Assembly: GCA_000499405.2 (NCBI GenBank)
Contig: HG738137.1
Coordinates: 23,482,546-23,546,545, forward strand
DNA from: Onchocerca volvulus
Lineage: Eukaryota > Nematoda > Chromadorea > Rhabditida > Onchocercidae
DNA: 64,000 bases
Direction of reading: 5' to 3'
Below the pieces are notes generated by a model, which saw only the letters and a list, made by a program, of their open reading frames with translations, had not been told where the DNA came from and did no database searches. Position 1 is the first letter of the stretch. Each line of letters starts with the position of its first letter. Shown here piece after piece: positions 12,655 through 25,429 of the stretch. A program made the position numbers and the translations under genes.

Positions 12655-13130
12655 ACTTCATCATCGTCATTATCATCATCACCGTCATCATCATTTTTGT
12701 TACTATCACTATTGCCATTACAATGTTATATTAGCAACACTTTCATCATCATCATCATCATCATCATCACCACTGCTATTACCATTAAAGTCATCATGGT
12801 CATCATTGCCATCATCAGTATTACTATTACCAGCGTCATATCAACACTGCTGTCATCATCGTCATCATCATCATCACTGTTGCTGCCATCACTACTGTCA
12901 TCATCAATATTCCATTCCTAATGTCATATTAGCATCATTGTCATAATCATTGCTATTACCAACCTTATATCAGCATTATTGCCATCATCATCATCATTGC
13001 TATCACTCATCACTATTGCTATTACCAATTACATATCAACACTACTGTCATCATCATTATCACTACCATTACTAACATTATACTAACATTGATGCCGCGT
13101 CATCATCACCACCTGTCATCAACATTATTA
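12655..13130 (+). repeat. CAT/CAC-rich satellite block
   Basis: Trinucleotide-rich (TCATCA)n block with a longer superimposed order: segments such as TGCTATTACCA, CATATCAACACT and CTGTCATCATC recur several times. It creates two overlapping spurious frames (poly-His and poly-Ile/Ser) at 12611-12946 and 12697-12921. Confidence 0.9.
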
Positions 13131-16100
13131 ATTTATGGCGTTGAAGTTGAGGAAAACGGTAAATGAGGAAGAGTGAAAGTGTTAATTGCTAAGAATTGCA
13201 CTGTTTGCCTTCCAATTTCTGAAATTTGAATTATTTATACGTTTGGGTGTGTGTATCTATCGTGAGCAGTGTATTGGAGTGTGAATGTAATTAATCATTT
13301 GGGTAAGATGGGTAAAATAGAGGGAGGAGAATATATCATATCAAAGTTCAACTTTACATATCACATTACCTTTCTTCAAACTTGACCAAGTTCTAATTCT
13401 CATCACTGTTTGTCTATCATTTTTTGTCATCTCTTCATTTATTTATTTTTTTGCAATAAAATCTAATATCAAAAAAAGAAAAAAAAAACGAAAAAAAAAA
13501 TTTTTTTTAAATCAAAAATAAAAGATAAGAAAAATTCTTCTATATATACATATATAAAATTTTGCATGTATCAAATTGCTATTATCTAAAAAAAGCAGAA
13601 AATGAAATATTGTTTGTCGTATATAAATTTAATTGTAATATCAATACTTGAAATAAATAATAACTAAGGAAGATAAAGTTTTCTAAGAAAAAAGAAGAGG
13701 AAAAAGAGGAGAAAAAAATATGACAAATGTTTAAAGAGTAATTAATTATTTGATATAATTATTGACATTTTATAAGATTTGAGCTGTCAATTTCGAACAT
13801 ACCACATTGTTGTAAAATCCATTTTTTTTAACATTCCCTTCACGATCAAATAGAATAAATGTTGTAATAATAGGATGGTGATAAATTTATAGAAAATATG
13901 ACAGAAAAAAAAAAATCAAATTTTATAGAAGGAAGCATTAAAGAAAAGGAGAGAGAAAGAGAGAAGGGGAAAAAGAAAAAAAGAAAGAATATTTAAAATT
14001 GGTTAATTTATCTTTTCTTCCACTTTTTTATTTATCAAACTTTATGTAATTATTTGTTTATTATCTATTTCAAATATAATTTCTAATAATTATTATAATT
14101 TCTATGCAAACGAAAGAAATTTATTCCATTCATTAAAGTTAATAATAATAAGCAAAAAAAAGAAAAAAAATTAAAATCATAGATAATTATAAAAATTACG
14201 AATAATTATGAATGATTAATTATCACAATCATTATGGACAAAAATAATTATTTCGATTCCAATTAATTCGAGTATTTTTTTTTAATGTTGCAATGAATAT
14301 AAATAAGAAAAGCGAAAAAGCAAAAGAAAAAAAAGAACTTACTTAAAGATATTAAAAAGAACTTAACTTACTTAAAAAAAATTTCGGTTAAGGTAATTTA
14401 TCAATAAAGTAAGCAAAATTAAAAGCTCTTTTTCCATCTTTTTCTTCGGCTTATTGTGATTGCCAATTTTTTGTTAATAATATTTAATCTAAGATATGAT
14501 TACTTATTCTACAATGAAATTTGCAACTATTAGTTGAAATATTTGATCCAATGTTAAGATAGCAATCTGTTAACGAATGAATAAGTCATGCAATAATTTA
14601 AACTAATCATTGGGGCAAAATTAAGAAATATTTGCGAAACAGTCAGTAAATTAAGAAATTCACAAATGAAGAAGAAAGTGTTTGTCCTTTTATCGTTATC
14701 ATTTATCACTTCCATTTAATTACACACTCACTCTCTGTTCGATTATTATTTCATCGATCTTACTTTAATTAATCTTTCCTTCCCTTTCCTTTTTTTCTCT
14801 CTGAGAAATATGTCAAATTTCATATTTCAATTTTTAAAAAAATGACATATTAAATTTGACATATTTCAAACTAATCGTCAGTTGGAACAGTAATAAACTT
14901 ATATCATAATTGAAAGAATTAGGCTTAAATGATAATTAGTGATTAATTTGAAATATATCAAATTTGATCTTTCAATAACAATAATTATTTTCAAAGATTT
15001 TACAACTAGAATGACGAAATTTTTGTTAATAATTGCAATTACGACAATTATTTATAGAAATTTTATAAATAGCATGGGAAAATTTCTGTCTAAATTGGAA
15101 TCCTTCTACTTTGCATTCTTTTTTTTTTTTTTTTTATGTAAATGAAATGAAAGAATTTTTTCTTTTTATATTTCCTTCTTTTTTTTTTCAATTTCTATAT
15201 AAGATAAGAAATAATTCTTTGATATGATTCATATCAAAAATGGAATTAAATTTATTTCTATTCCTCATTCAATTACTTATCATAATTCGTACAGAATAAT
15301 TCTCTCATGAATTTGATTGATAATGTTAAATTAACATTTAACTAAAAAGATAATATTTAATGAATAATTAAAAACATAATATTTCGATAAAATCTATTTT
15401 GATAAATAATTTTTATTATTGAAATTTTTTTGCAAAATTTCAATTAAAATTTATAGAAATGAATAAAAATAAAAATGAGCAAATTTTCAAAAATACAAAA
15501 TTGACTATATTACATGTATAAAATATTTTTTAAATTGAACTACTTCTGATACCAATTATCAATATATAAGCGAATGAGGTAAAAAAAGAAAAAAGGATTT
15601 TTTTTTTTTAAATTTCTGAAACTAAAATAAAATTTCGAAAGAGAAAAAACCAAAAAAAAGAGGGAATTGAAACAATAAAAGAAGAGAAAGACCAAAAAAT
15701 TGATATTATAGCAAATATTTGAGGATAAACCGGTTTTTCATCATAACAAGGAAGTATGTTTACTTTCAAAAGGATAAAAATTTGCGGAGGAATCAGGAAG
15801 GGAAGGAAATGTTGAAAAAACTGATTGGAAAAGATTGAAGGGAACGGATCGATCCGGATCATTAATATTTTCTTGACTCTAAAAGTGAGGATAATATTTC
15901 TTTAATTGCGTCATTATGCTTGCGAAAAAACAAAAATGAAAGATAATAAATCAAAAAGATCTCGGAAAAATATGGGAAAAAATATAATATCAATATATTT
16001 ATAGATAAAATTATAAGTAGAAAATTGAATACTAATTTCCATATCAATTATCATATCAATGATACATTATACTATTAAAATCAACTATTTTTAATTTCCT

Positions 16101-16666
16101 TTTTTTTTTCAAAAATTTTTAATTTATTTTTTAATTAACTTAAACTGAAAGTATTATTGTGACTAATGTATTATTAATATGAATAATATATCTGAATTAT
16201 TTCATCAATTTGATAACTTATTAAATCATATCTAAAATGATAAATGACAAATCACAAAAGATCTATTTGTTAATTTCTTTTCTTTTATTAAGATTTAAAT
16301 CGTTTTAATTTAAATAATTTCACGATATTTATTTTTATCATATCACTTTTTTTTTCACTATTATTATTCATTTTTTATTTTTCAAATCCTTCAAAGATTT
16401 CTTATCAATCATTCAAATTTTACAACAAAATTTGAAAATTAGCTTGCTGAAAAAACAAAAAAAAGTTGATATTGTTCATTACTAAAGATAAATACTAATT
16501 ATTGATTGAAAATTTCATACCTCTTCCAAAGAAAAAAAAAATAACTGTAGAAAATATTTGAAAATCGAAAAAGATTGAAATTAGATGAAAGGAAGAAAAG
16601 AGAAAAGAAAGAAACGTATCTCGATGGAATTGAACTATGAAGTGATAATCTAAACCGTAAAGGACA

Positions 16667-16740
16667 TCCTCTCTTCCTCTCTCTCTCTCTCTCTCCCTCT
16701 CTCTCTTTCTCTTTTTCTCTCTTTCTCTCCTTCTTTTTCA
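16667..16740 (+). repeat. Polypyrimidine (CT)n tract
   Basis: CT-rich tract of about 74 bases containing (CT)n runs and a few T-rich interruptions. The minus-strand frame over it is a Glu/Arg repeat artefact. Confidence 0.85.
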
Positions 16741-17097
16741 TTTCTACCAGAGAGAAATATTTTACACTTGAATAAATAATTTTCATGAATTTAAGTGAAT
16801 TCATTCCTGGCAAATTGAAACGAATTTTCGAATCTCAATACCTTTTCATTGAAATGAAAATTTTGGAAATAATTTCGATTTAATTGCATTTGAAGATGGA
16901 AATTTAGCAAAATTTAGAATTTATAAATTTTAATAAAAATTTTATTAATTTATTTTGCGAAATTTAAGATATTATGAATTTTGATGAATAGTCTTTTTAA
17001 TATTTAAAAATATCAAGTTTGCTTCAAAAATGGAGAAAAAAAAAGGAAACAAAGATGATAATAATTTTTTCTTCGAAGAAACATGAAAATCATGATT

Positions 17098-17450
17098 ACT
17101 GATAAAGCTGATAATTGATAAATAATAAGAATTATGAAGATATGATAATTATGATGCTTCAAAAATGATGAGAAAAGAAGAAACGAAGCAATCTAGAATA
17201 GATTATGATGATCTCTGTTAATATCTTAAAATAATGTACTAAAAATGATTCAAAGAAACACAAAAATCGTGATAACTGATAAAACTGATAACCGATAAAT
17301 AATGATTAAGTAAAAATCATGAGGACCGAATAATTACAATAACTGATAAAACTGATGATTGATAAATAACGATTTAATAAGAATCAAGAAAGCACGATGA
17401 TCATGATTACTGCTAGAATTGATAACTGATAAATAATAATTAAATCTAAA
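17098..17450 (+). repeat. Degenerate tandem repeat, about 70-base unit
   Basis: Phrases of the form ACTGATAAAACTGATAACTG followed by ATAAATAA appear at 17098, 17274, 17341 and 17409, each preceded by ATCATGA or similar. Spacing among the last three is 67-68 bases. Confidence 0.65.
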
Positions 17451-18849
17451 CAATACATCTTTATTCCCTAACAAATAGAAGCAATTGATTAAGATTTATA
17501 AAATTTTTTTTTTTATAATTACGCTGAAATAAAACGATCAATCAGTTATTTCGTCATAAAAATGATAATTATTGCAGTTTGTTTTTATCAAATTCTTTCA
17601 CAGATTCCGATTTTGTTTTATTTACATCTCAATTAATTATAATTAACAAATTATTTTATAAAACAAAATTATTGCAAAAAAACAGACAAAAAAAGTTAGA
17701 AATTTGAATTTTATTAAAAATTATTTATTAAAATTTAATAGATGATGAAAGAGCTAACAACAAAGATTTTTCTTTCTTCTTTATTAGCTTTAACGAACAA
17801 GAAAATGAACAATTGCTTGTATGCAAGTTGATTTTAAAAAAACTAAAGAAACAGAACAACTGGCGTCTTTTCTTTTCTTTTTTCCTTTTTTCTTTTTTTT
17901 TTTTTTTTTGAAATTATATTTTTTCGAATAATTTTCGATGAAATTTGAATGAATAATCTTGCATTATTTAAAGCATAAAAGAACAAAAATAAAGTGAAGT
18001 GATAATACTGTTTCATTTCATTTTTTTCGTTTCTTTTCTGATAATAAATAAAATAAAATAAAATGCAATTTTCTTCCTTTTTTTTTCTGCGTTTTGATGT
18101 AAAGAACGGAGAAACATTAAAAATTGAAAAGAAATAAATGTTAGAAAGCATTTATCTGAATGTTTCACAATGATAAGATTTTTAAGATATTGACTTTACA
18201 TGCATGAATGGGCCTTAAAATATATTTTCAAAAAAAAGAAGAAAAATAAAGAAGTGAAAAGACAGAAAAAAAATAGGAATAATATTTTGTTAACGAACTC
18301 AAATAATAACTTAATTATTAAATAACTGAAACTTAAATAATAAATAATAATTTAAAATTAAACTTAAATAAGAATATAAATAAGGGTTGAATAGCATTTG
18401 AGAAATAAAACTGAAACTAATTTGAATTAGAATTCGAACAAAAGAGAATTGAAGAACTGAGAGAAGAATGGACAATTTTATGTGACAATAATATGTAAAT
18501 GCTTTACTTAATAGCAATGTCCGTAATTTAATTATAAACTTGAAATAAATTAACTCAAATTAATCACAAATTATTGATTATATTCGTATAAGTTTATAGT
18601 TAATAAATGTTAAAAAAAAAAAAAAAACGATTCGAAATGAAAAATGATAAGCATGCAATTATATAAAATTAAATACTTATACATGATTGTTCTAAATAAA
18701 TTATCAAGCATATATACTTGTTAATAAAAATAAAATCTTTTCCCGCTTTTTTTTCGAAAGCTAAGAAAATTTCAAAATTTAACGAGAAAAATGAGCACAA
18801 TTTAATTTTCGCTGAAAATTATGTGATTCGAAAAAAGCAATACTGAAAA

Positions 18850-18958
18850 ATTTGTTGAAAATTCGATAAGTTAACGCTATGATGTCGGAAGATATAACCG
18901 AATTACGAAATATTGAAAATTTTGGAAATTGAATAAATTATTCTATGATGCTAGAAAG

Positions 18959-18989
<31 letters not shown>

Positions 18990-19130
18990 CGAATTATGAA
19001 ATATTGAAAATTTTGAAAATTCAGTAAATTATTGCTTAAGGTTGGGAGATATATACAAATTATGAATTATTAAAATTTCGAAAATTTAATAAATTATTCT
19101 ACAATTCTGAAAGTATATATATAACGCATG
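18850..19130 (+). repeat. Degenerate tandem repeat with (TA)n core
   Basis: Three to four units of about 80 bases: ACGAATTA/GAAATATTGAAAATTTT, then AATAAATTATTC, then TATGATGCTAGAA and an ATATATA tract. The (TA)n part is longest at 18958-18991. Confidence 0.7.
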
Positions 19131-20368
19131 CAAAGAGATACATGAAATGCTATTCCTAATGATTCTTTCGTTTTATTGATCAAATTTTCTTATTTAAAAA
19201 TTAAGAATTTTGAAGTTTTTTTTCAAATTCTAATCAATTATTTATAATAATATTTCCTAACAAATAATTTCTTAAGATGAAATTCGGAAAAATTGAAAGT
19301 ATACATTTACGATCATAACTTTTTATGATTATTCATTCTGCTAATATTGCTAAATCTTTATTATCTGAAATATGGAATAGGATAAGGATGATCTGATTAT
19401 CGAGTTTAAATAAGAGATTAATCATTCTCAAATTTCTTTTATCTTTGTTTAAAGAGAATTTTCCCGGTTATCTAAGATTACGCTAAAAAAAGGTTTTAAA
19501 AAAGCGGATTAGATCAAAAAAAAAAAGAAAAAAATGGAAAAGAAAGAAACAGCAAAATTTACATTGCTAATATTTCTCAACCTAGAATTTATTAATTATC
19601 GATAAAAAAAATTACAAATTTAAAACGAAATATCACTTCAAAAAAAAGCAATACAAATTGTTCCCATTTTATTACCTGTGAAATATTCTTGATTGGACTA
19701 CGATAAGATTTAAATAATTGAAAAATAAAGTAAAATTTAGCAAAAAGAAAAAAATTTCACCATAAAATCATTAATTTTGAAGCGAATAATTAGCTGTAAT
19801 TGTTCAAAGTATTTTAACATTTTAAATTGTTTAAATTAGCTTTAATTTTTAATTTGAGTCTCATTTGAAGAATGATTAAGAAAAGAATAATTTAACTTTC
19901 CCATCGAAAATACTTTTTTTTCGGATTTTTGAAATTTTTGAAACTCAAACAAAAAAATGAAAAAACGTTTTAAACTGTAAAGTTTGCGCCTTTGATGAAA
20001 ATATGAAGCATTACACGCATATTTTGGGTGAAAGAAAGTGGAAAAGGATGTAATTTTTATTTTTATGCAATTTGAAATTTTTAAAAGGAACATAAAATCG
20101 AATTCTTAAAAAAAAGATTTTTAAGATTTGGAAAAAAAAAGACTTGTTTATAAGTCTTTCAATGAGTTTCAAAAATTTCAAAAATCCAGAAAAGAAATTT
20201 TTTTCGATGGGAAAATTAAACTATTCTTTTCTCAAACATTTTCCAAATAAGACTTAAACTAAAGATGGAAGATTTCGTAAAACACTTCATTTGAATAATT
20301 TCGAAGAATTAAAAAAGCGTTTACTTTTGTTGTAAAATCGATGAACAAATCCGTCATTTAATTTATTA

Positions 20369-20700
20369 ACTGGGCACTATAAAATGACACTTATCAGCAA
20401 TATACGTAGTGGTGACGTATGACGCAGATATGGCGTATGCAAACTTAAGTTAATAGGTCAAGAGGTCATTACATATTAATTGTGTACTACAAAATGATAC
20501 GTATCATCAATACACATAGCAGTGACGTATGGCGTAAAAATATGCAAGTTCAAATCAATAAGTTAAAAGGTTATTACATAGTAACTGGGCACTATAAAGT
20601 GTCACGTATCACGTATCAGTAATACATGCAGTAATGACGCATGACGTAAATATGACATATGCAAGTTTAAAGTCATAAGTTAAGATATCATTATTATATG
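20369..20700 (+). repeat. Three-copy tandem repeat, 105-115 bases
   Basis: Copies start at 20369, 20479 and 20584. Each opens with A(C/T)TGGGCACTATAAA or a variant, has one or more TGACGTATG/TGACGCATG words, then TATGCAA.TT, and ends in a motif resembling AATAGGTCAAGAGGTCATTA. In the first copy that motif is a clean direct repeat of AGGTCA with a 2-base gap (20455-20468); it has decayed in the others. Confidence 0.8.
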
Positions 20701-22597
20701 AGCATAAAATGATTAAAACAATACGTGAATGTCATTAAGACGTAAGTAATAATATTCAAAATTTCATCCAAAAAAAAGAAAAATTCTAAATTAATGAAAA
20801 ATATGTTGTAATATGCCTGAAATATATTCCAAGCTTATTGAAAAGCAAATTTTTGATTTTTTTTTTTTAAAGCATTTCCATTTCAAATATTAGATTTGCT
20901 TAAATAAATCAGTTCAACCATTTAAAATGCAAAATTTTATTCTTTCTTTTTTCTTCTTCTACATATTTTGCAATGTAACATAATAAATATAAATTGTCTC
21001 ATTTCAAATGCATTTTGAAAATATCAGCTACATTTTTCATAATACAAGTCCATTCAACCATATTTTTCCATTATAAAAAATAAACATTTTTTATTTTTCG
21101 AGAATTGAAAAAAAAAAAAATTATTTTGGATGATAATCTGAAATTGAAACGAAAATAGTCATGAATCAATCGATCGATCGTCCAGTTTTGTGATATAAAA
21201 AGATGATTCATAACGTGAATGACGTGAAAAAAAGTTTGAAAAAACATTTAAGAAGGAGGAAAATGTTTTTTTTTCAATCTTTTTTCTTCTGACAATAATA
21301 CATGAAAAACGGAAATTCCGTAAATATAAAGAAAAAGTTTGGAAAAAAAAGAAAAAAAAAGGAAGGAATTGAAAAAATTAGTCAAGTATTTAAAATAAAA
21401 AAAAATGAAAAGAATTGAGAAAGGGAAAGAGAGAAAGTGTTAATATTTAGTCATTATAATTAGGGACATTCCACTTCTTCCATTTCAAATTTTGTTTCTT
21501 TGAGAAAAAGAAACGAAAAATATTTGCAAAATTTTTGTTAATAAATTAAAATAGAAAAAAAAAAGCGAAATTACATTTAAATATTAATTATTATTGAAAG
21601 ATAAAATTTATAAACATTTCTTTAGTCATTTATTCAATTTTTTAAATCGGAAGTTCCCAAAATGATTGATAGATTGAATTATAGAGAAGTGATTGATATA
21701 AAAAATTTTTTTTTATTTTACATCTAATATGATGCTGTCAATAAAATGTCATCCAAATAATCTTAAATAATTAAAGTTTAAATTGAAATAAGAGAAAAGT
21801 TTTAAAAAAATTTTGCCAAACCATCCGGTTTTGCAAATCTATTCAATTTTAATAAAAATGAAAGTAAAATGACCAGTTTTTCGAATTTTATCCCATATAA
21901 ATTTTATAATTATTTCTGGGTTAATGGACGAAAAGAGAAGAAACATGAAATATATTTATGAATTTTCACTTTTGGTAATATTTAAGGAATCATTCTGGTT
22001 AAATAAATTTATACAATTTTACAATTTCATTCATTCAATTTTTCAAATTTATTTGATCCAATAATTCTTCCTTATTTTCATAATTTTATCAAATTTTAAT
22101 AAGTTTTTTTTAGTGATATAAAAATAATCAAATCTCATTTAATTTTACAAATCTAATAAAATGTATCATTTTCTCAATCTTATCATAATCCTATCTGATA
22201 GTACAAATCTGCTGATATCTAATCTTCGAATATTCAGCTTTACATCAAAATTTTTTGCCATTATATAACATGATTTTTAAAATAGTTTGATTTTAACAAA
22301 ATCAAATGAAATCAATGGATCATCATAGAAATAAGTTTTTTACGGATGAGAAAATTCGAAGAGATGAAAAACTCTCTTAAAAGATAATAAATGTTTGAAT
22401 TTTTTCCGCCGAAAAAAAGAAAAAAGTATTCGAACAAAACTATCAGTTGTCGAATTGTTAGCATTTTATCAATGCGCGTTGATCAAAATATTTGTCAAAT
22501 CAAAAGAACAAATCAACTGATAGCATGCATTTATTTGATATCAATTACGACAAAAAGATGGAAAGATGCAAATTGTAATCAAACAATTTTTCTATAC

Positions 22598-22598
<1 letters not shown>

Positions 22599-22634
<36 letters not shown>
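22599..22634 (+). repeat. Poly(T) run of 36
   Basis: Uninterrupted T homopolymer; the plus-strand frame that runs into it is not credible as a gene. Confidence 0.95.
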
Positions 22635-22636
<2 letters not shown>

Positions 22637-25429
22637 TAAAATTGTACGTTACTAGAAGGGAAAAAAAATAAAAAAAAAGAAATTAGAATTTAGAACTTAA
22701 TTATTTAGAATTAAAACTTTAGTCAAAAAAAAAAGAACAAAAACAAAAAACAAAACAAAAACAAAAAAACTAAATTTAGTCAAACTAAAATAATCAGTAA
22801 CAAATATAGAGAAGTTAGCAAACATATAAATCAAAATACTGGCTATTTAATTTTAATTAATTTACACATTTATAAATTTATAAATTGCTTTACTGTATCA
22901 AAAAAATTTAAATCATATGATAAATAACAACATGTTTCGGATAAATTCTTTGAAATTTTGTTTGTGTATAAGATTGATATGATTTTATATGATCGTTTAA
23001 TAATTATTAGACATTAATTAATTATTGTAATTTTTTTTTTAAATGAAAAATGAATTCAAATATGGCTGGAAATATGCCAACTGGAAATTAAAAGTAACAG
23101 ATTTGAATAACAAAAGGATGAATATTGATTTAAAAAAAAGAAGAAGAAAGTGATTGTTGTTAAGGAAGAGATTCTGTCAATCAATTGTATTATCCATACT
23201 TCATAAACTATTCCGGCAAAAGGTAATCCATCCCTTCTTGTCCTTCTCTTCGATCATTTTATTCATCGATAAACCGAACAGATTGAGCTTATGATCGATC
23301 CCAAGCAGATGTTAACAATTATTATTAACTGATTATTGATCGCAATCAATAGACCATCCATTCAAGTTATTGAATTGTTTTTTCCTTCCCTTCCGTTCCT
23401 TTCTTTTTCTTTTCTTTTGAATTTCAGTATTTAAATTCTTTCTTTTTTTTTTTTTAATTTTTCTACTAATTTACTATTTATTTGTATATTTTTATCATTA
23501 TCATACAATTTGTAATCCTTTTAAAAAATTCGAAAAGAAAATTATTAAATATAATCACATAACTGTTTATTATATAATCGTAACTGTTTGAAAATTTTTG
23601 ATAAAAAATTTGAAATGAATGTGATATTGATAGAAATGATAATAATAGGAAAAATAATGATAAGGATGAGAAAATTAGATAAGAAAAATTTTTTAATATT
23701 AACAATGTATACAATTATTAGTGATAATATTAATATAAAATCAATCTGAGGCTTTATTCCAAAATCGATTTTTTAAATTCCAAACTTCTAATAACCTATA
23801 TAAATTGATAAAAATGAAAAAAAAAAAACAGTTGCTTTTTCTATAGTAATAATATGATGTAATACGGTAACAATATGGCAATAATACGGTTTGATTTCAT
23901 TTTTCATGGATGCATTTAAACTTTTCAAAATTATTTATAAAAATATATATAAAAAAATTTGCTTTCTATTCACCTATCATATTGTACTGCAATACTGAAA
24001 CTTCTGTGAGGTTCCAATTTCAATATTAAATTAATGAATCTTCAAAATATCAGCATTTATTACCATTCAGAAAAATTATTCAAGCTTAACTTTTACAATC
24101 CTCATTTATTCAGTGACACTTTTTTGGCAAATTTTTTTTTTTTTTTTTTGCCAATTATTACCACAAGTTAAAAACAAAAAGAAAAAATAATAAATGACTG
24201 TATCCAACATTATCCATTTGATCAAATAATTGATAGCACTAAAAATTTTTGAAAATTTAAAATTTCAAATTTCAAGGAAAAGAAAATGAAGAAGCCAAAT
24301 GGGACATATAGATCATGGTTCCAAACAGCGAATGAAAGACAAAATAAATGCAGTCTCCTATTATTCTTCCCTCCATCTGTCCCATCAATGAATAACGATA
24401 AGTCTAAATACAAATGTAAAATTCTAATTCTGAAGATGGCACTAAAATGTAATGAATCTTCAATGATCAAATGACACATAAATCTCTTCACTCTCTTTTC
24501 ATTGCCTTTTATTTATTTATTTCCTGACTCGACTCGGCCACACTTCATAAAAATGCTAATGTTCGTTTGTTCAGAATCTTAAATCTCCGAAAATTTTTAA
24601 ATATTCCCCCTTATCTATGTAAAACTACACGCCTTATCAAATGCAACGTTGCATGAAATCAATCGGTAAGAACTTGAAACATTGTGTGAAAATGAACAAC
24701 GAACATTTCCGTTTTATTTCTATCAATTTTTCTTTCTTACTTTTCTATTTCGAAAAGAAGTAGGGAAGTTTTGTTTTTTTAAATAATTTTAAATCATTCA
24801 AAAGGGAAAAATTTGCAGAAAAATAGTTTCTTTTCAAAAAATTTCTATTTATAAAAAAAAATTATAGGTACAATCAAAAAATCAAACGATTTTTGGATAT
24901 TTTGCAAATTATATCAGTTATAATTATTATTTTTATTTTAAATTTATTCATTTCATATGATCTGATTGTTTGAATATTGCTATTCACTAATTTAGACTAT
25001 CAGTGATCAAGTTTTTTTGTTTTTGTTTAGTATTTATTCATATTATTCACTGTTTATTTATTCATTTACACTTATTTTATGCAATTGCAAGAATGATATA
25101 TATCTTTATTTAATTCCTATATGATATTTAATCTTTGAAAGGTGTTGTTATTCTAAATTTTCGTTAGACCAAAATGATCTGCACTTGGCAGAACTTAATT
25201 GCATTTCAGTAAAGATCAAAAGAAATTGAAATGGGAACTTTTTTTTAAAAATTATATCAATTTCTTAAATTCCATTATCGATTGAACTATTAATGCAAAG
25301 ACGATATTGACATTTAAATAATTATTTATTTATTCATATCAAAGTTTTATTATATGAATGATAAGCAAATTTATTATTACTATGACAATTGTGGGATTTA
25401 ATCACATTTCAGGATGTATCGTGCCGGAT

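Larger units (their letters stand above)
10858..25429. other. Gene-poor AT-rich region
   Basis: About 14.5 kb without a supported gene. Contents are poly(A) or poly(T) runs (11260-11286, 22599-22634), a (GA)n tract at 10873-10894, a CAT-rich minisatellite (12655-13130), a CT tract (16667-16740), three families of degenerate tandem repeats (17098-17450, 18850-19130, 20369-20700) and short frames that look random. Distal regulatory DNA or exons shorter than I can recognise cannot be excluded. Confidence 0.6.

Noticed and set aside
12611..12946. His-rich and Ile/Ser-rich overlapping frames
   Set aside because: Both are direct translations of a TCA-type repeat block; no start context, no splice logic and no family.
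24222..24491. Overlapping antisense frames of 89 and 62 residues
   Set aside because: Mutually antisense, no splice context, no recognisable domain.
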